Source of the DNA: Stenotrophomonas maltophilia
Lineage (GTDB): Bacteria; Pseudomonadota; Gammaproteobacteria; Xanthomonadales; Xanthomonadaceae
DNA: 10,098 nucleotides
Reading direction: 5' to 3'
Assembly (NCBI GenBank): GCA_002386405.1
Contig: DGIP01000100.1
Location: 1 to 10,098 of the forward strand
The notes beneath the pieces were generated by a model. The model was not told the origin of the DNA. It made no database searches and saw only the letters and a program-made list of their open reading frames with translations. Each line of letters opens with the position of its first letter. Within the stretch, counting starts at the first letter, position 1. Positions 8,023 through 10,098 of the stretch are shown piece after piece. A program made the translations under genes and the position numbers.

Positions 8023-8051
8023 CCGTGTTTCGACAATTTCCAACGGTTTCG
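8002..8051 (-). repeat. Three short related repeats about 20 bp apart upstream of the ilv leader
   Basis: On the minus strand: CGAAACCGTTG (8051-8041), CGAAACACGGTTG (8032-8020) and CAAAACCGCTG (8012-8002). Their 5' ends are 19 and 20 bp apart, close to two helical turns, so they would face the same side of the DNA. The first and third differ at two of eleven positions; the middle copy has two extra bases. The arrangement suggests cooperative protein binding; this is inference from a small sample. Confidence 0.4.
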
Positions 8052-8119
8052 GCTGTATCCAGCGCAAAGCCCCGCCGTATAAGGATGGTTGCGCGTGAAA
8101 GCGTTCCGGTGAACCCCAA

Positions 8120-8132
8120 TTCAAGTATTGAA
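8120..8132. repeat. 13-bp dyad overlapping the candidate ggt -35
   Basis: TTCAA-GTA-TTGAA, a perfect palindrome around a 3-bp centre, with the T-N11-A form of many LysR-type sites. It overlaps the proposed ggt -35 and lies about 100 bp upstream of the proposed ilv -35. It may be an operator, but an AT-rich dyad this short can arise by chance. Confidence 0.35.
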
Positions 8133-8156
8133 GCCCGGTTTCTGCGCGGATATGAC
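8128..8156 (+). promoter_or_regulatory. Candidate promoter of ggt
   Basis: TTGAAG (8128-8133) and TATGAC (8151-8156) separated by exactly 17 bp, each four of six matches to sigma-70 consensus. The transcript would have a 5' leader of about 100 nt before the GTG at 8267. A stronger -10-like TATAAG at 8078-8083 has no acceptable -35 and is the alternative. Confidence 0.35.
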
Positions 8157-8252
8157 TGTCGTGGATGACCCCGCCGATGACGCCGTGCATGACCATTGTC
8201 GGATGTGCGCAACAGGCCCCAACCGCCACCATCGAGCGCTTGCCACCCCTCC

Positions 8253-8258
8253 AGGAAA
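8253..8258 (+). promoter_or_regulatory. Ribosome binding site deciding the ggt start
   Basis: AGGAAA, with AGGA ending 10 nt before GTG 8267. It supports this GTG over the in-frame upstream ATG codons at 8165-8189, which lack such a site and would put about 30 residues ahead of the signal peptide. Confidence 0.6.
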
Positions 8259-8266
8259 CCCACTCC

Positions 8267-9985
8267 GTGACCCGACCCCTTGCCCGTGCCGTATTGGCCG
8301 CCGCGCTGTTGTGCGCCCTGCCGATGCTGTCTTCTGCCGCCGACCGGGTCACCGGGCATGGCTTTGCCACCCGCTCGGAAGTGATCGCGCCGCACGCGAT
8401 GGCGGCCACCTCGCAGCCGCTGGCCACCCAGATCGCGCTGGATGTGATGAAGGGCGGCGGCTCGGCGGTGGATGCGGCGATTGCCGCCAATGCGGCGCTG
8501 GGACTGATGGAGCCCACCGGCAATGGCGTGGGCGGGGACCTGTTCGCGATCGTGTGGGACCCCAAGACCCAGAAGCTGTACGGCTACAACGGCTCGGGCC
8601 GTTCGCCGAAGTCGCTGACCCTGGCCGAGTTCCAGCGCCGGGGGCTGAAGGACATCCCGGCCACCGGCCCGCTGCCGGTGTCGGTGCCGGGCGCGGTGGA
8701 TGGCTGGTTCGCGCTGCACGACCGTTTCGGCCGCAAGCCGATGGCCGACAACCTGGCGCCGGCGATCCGCTATGCGCGCGAGGGCCATCCGGTGGCGGAA
8801 GTGATCGCCTACTACTGGGACCGTTCGGTGCCCAAGCTGTCGAAGTACCCGGGCTTCAAGGAGCAGTTCACGATCAACGGCCACGCGCCGCGCAAGGGTG
8901 AGCTGTGGAAGAACCCGAACCTGGCCAACACGCTGGAGCAGATCGCGCAGGGCGGCCGCGATGCGTTCTACAAGGGCGACATCGCGCGCACGATCGGCAC
9001 GTACTTCAAGGCCAACGGCGGTTACCTGAGCTACGACGACATGGCCAGCCATCACGGCGAGTGGGTGGAGCCGGTGAGCAGCAACTACCGGGGCTATGAC
9101 GTGTGGGAGCTGCCGCCGAACAGCCAGGGCATCGCGGCGCTGCAGATCCTGAACGTGCTGGAGGGGTATGACTTCTCGAAGATTCCGTTCGGTTCGCCGG
9201 AGCACGTGCACCTGTTCGTGGAGGCCAAGAAGCTGGCGTTCGCGGACCGTGCGCGCTTCTACACCGATCCGGCGTTCCAGCCGGCGCCGGTGGCCAAGCT
9301 GGTGTCGAAGGAATACGCGGCCGAGCGGCGCAAGCTGATCTCGATGGACAAGGCGTTGCGCGAGGTGCAGCCGGGCACGCCGAAGCAGCTGGAAGAAGGC
9401 GACACGATCTACATGACGGTGGCCGATGCGGACGGGATGATGGTGTCGCTGATCCAGTCCAACTACCGGGGCATGGGCAGCGGCATGGCGCCGCCGGGGC
9501 TGGGCTTCATCCTGCAGGATCGCGGCGAGATGTTCGTGCTGCGCAAGGACCACCCCAATGGCTATGCGCCGGGCAAGCGTCCGTTCCAGACCATCATTCC
9601 GGGCTTCGTGACCAAGGACGGCAAGCCGTGGATGAGCTTTGGCGTGATGGGCGGTGCGATGCAGCCGCAGGGCCACGCGCAGATCGTGATGAACCTGGTG
9701 GACTTCGGCATGAACCTGCAGGAAGCCGGCGATGCGCCGCGCATCCAGCATGAAGGGTCGACCGAACCGACCGGGCAGGCCACCGCGATGAGCGACGGCG
9801 GCGAGGTCAACCTGGAAACCGGCTACCCATATGAAACCGTGCGCGCGCTGATGCGCAAGGGCCACCGCGTGACGTTCGCCGACGGTCCGTACGGTGGGTA
9901 CCAGGCGATCATGCGCGACCCGGAAACCGGCGTGTATTACGGCGCTTCGGAAAGCCGCAAGGATGGGCAGGCAGCGGGGTACTGA
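8267..9985 (+). CDS. ggt: Gamma-glutamyltransferase / glutathione hydrolase, exported
   Basis: N-terminal nucleophile hydrolase that cleaves gamma-glutamyl bonds such as that of glutathione, presumably in the periplasm. From GTG 8267 the protein has 572 residues (E. coli Ggt has 580). Residues 1-25 form a signal peptide: Arg3 and Arg7, a hydrophobic run, and cleavage near Ser-Ser-Ala-Ala; Cys16 is not in a lipobox. Motifs are EPTGNGVGGDLF (82-93), GSGRSP with Arg112 as the likely glutamate-binding arginine, and GDTIYMTVADADG, whose Thr380 is the predicted self-cleavage site and nucleophile. That would give subunits of about 355 and 193 residues. The C-terminus DPETGVYYGASESR...DGQAAGY is typical. 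The classic NNEMDDFS lid-loop region reads LQDRGEMF here, as in YwrD-like or extremophile GGTs reported as mainly hydrolytic, so transpeptidation may be weak. The gene diverges from the ilv-leu operon and shows no functional link with it. Confidence 0.94.
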   Translation: MTRPLARAVLAAALLCALPMLSSAADRVTGHGFATRSEVIAPHAMAATSQPLATQIALDVMKGGGSAVDAAIAANAALGLMEPTGNGVGGDLFAIVWDPKTQKLYGYNGSGRSPKSLTLAEFQRRGLKDIPATGPLPVSVPGAVDGWFALHDRFGRKPMADNLAPAIRYAREGHPVAEVIAYYWDRSVPKLSKYPGFKEQFTINGHAPRKGELWKNPNLANTLEQIAQGGRDAFYKGDIARTIGTYFKANGGYLSYDDMASHHGEWVEPVSSNYRGYDVWELPPNSQGIAALQILNVLEGYDFSKIPFGSPEHVHLFVEAKKLAFADRARFYTDPAFQPAPVAKLVSKEYAAERRKLISMDKALREVQPGTPKQLEEGDTIYMTVADADGMMVSLIQSNYRGMGSGMAPPGLGFILQDRGEMFVLRKDHPNGYAPGKRPFQTIIPGFVTKDGKPWMSFGVMGGAMQPQGHAQIVMNLVDFGMNLQEAGDAPRIQHEGSTEPTGQATAMSDGGEVNLETGYPYETVRALMRKGHRVTFADGPYGGYQAIMRDPETGVYYGASESRKDGQAAGY

Positions 9986-10098
9986 TCGGTCCTGTATCGC
10001 GGGGCTCTGCGTGGCTGCTTCATGCATCCGGGCGAACAGCCTTTGGTTCCCGCATGGCCTGAGCTGGGCCGGCGGGTGCGGGGGTACGGGGGGCGCCG
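9986..10098. other. Unassigned sequence after ggt
   Basis: 113 bases to the window end. No terminator hairpin with a T-run was found. An ATG at 10022 opens a frame to the edge (beginning Met-His-Pro-Gly-Glu) but has no ribosome binding site and no recognisable product, so no gene is called. Confidence 0.5.

Noticed and set aside
8165..8266. Upstream ATG starts for ggt
   Set aside because: They would place about 30 polar and mixed residues before a clear signal peptide, and they lack a ribosome binding site.
7853..10027. Minus-strand open frame of about 720 codons opposite ggt
   Set aside because: Shadow of the ggt coding frame: His/Arg/Val-rich with no recognisable domain. Its 3' part overlaps the ilv leader in a different frame that lacks the branched-chain run.
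10022..10098. Start of a further plus-strand gene
   Set aside because: The frame is open to the window edge but has no ribosome binding site, and 25 codons are too few to judge.

Overview
The window is GC-rich chromosomal DNA with the codon use (CTG, GTG, ATC, GCC strongly preferred) and gene order of a gammaproteobacterium of the Xanthomonadaceae, most likely Stenotrophomonas or Xanthomonas. The taxon is inferred from gene content and order, not from a search. No rRNA, tRNA, insertion sequence, CRISPR array or prophage gene was seen.

Positions 7985 down to 1 (minus strand) form one long branched-chain amino acid operon. In transcription order it contains a leader peptide with an attenuator, ilvC (ketol-acid reductoisomerase), ilvG and ilvM (acetolactate synthase large and small subunits), ilvA (a short threonine dehydratase), leuA (2-isopropylmalate synthase), a class I SAM-dependent methyltransferase, and leuC (isopropylmalate isomerase large subunit, cut by the window edge). 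Isoleucine, valine and leucine synthesis are thus fused into one unit. Several genes are tightly coupled: ilvG and ilvM overlap by 17 nt, ilvA and leuA by 4 nt, and leuA and the methyltransferase are 11 nt apart.

The most informative part is the ilv leader (7803-7985). A 42-residue peptide contains seven consecutive branched-chain codons (Leu-Leu-Val-Leu-Val-Leu-Ile), none of them a preferred codon. It is followed by a Rho-independent terminator whose 5' arm can pair instead, over 8 perfect base pairs, with a segment just downstream of the control codons. This is a complete transcription attenuator. Its promoter region holds a consensus -35 hexamer, a perfect inverted repeat, and three related short repeats spaced about 20 bp apart.

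The divergent gene at 8267-9985 (plus strand) encodes an exported gamma-glutamyltransferase/glutathione hydrolase that is not evidently tied to the operon's function. The 280-bp divergent region between it and the leader carries both promoters and several dyads. The last 113 bases hold nothing that could be identified.

The least ordinary gene is the methyltransferase between leuA and leuC. It resembles trans-aconitate methyltransferases, a group whose yeast member methylates 3-isopropylmalate, the metabolite that the flanking leu enzymes interconvert.
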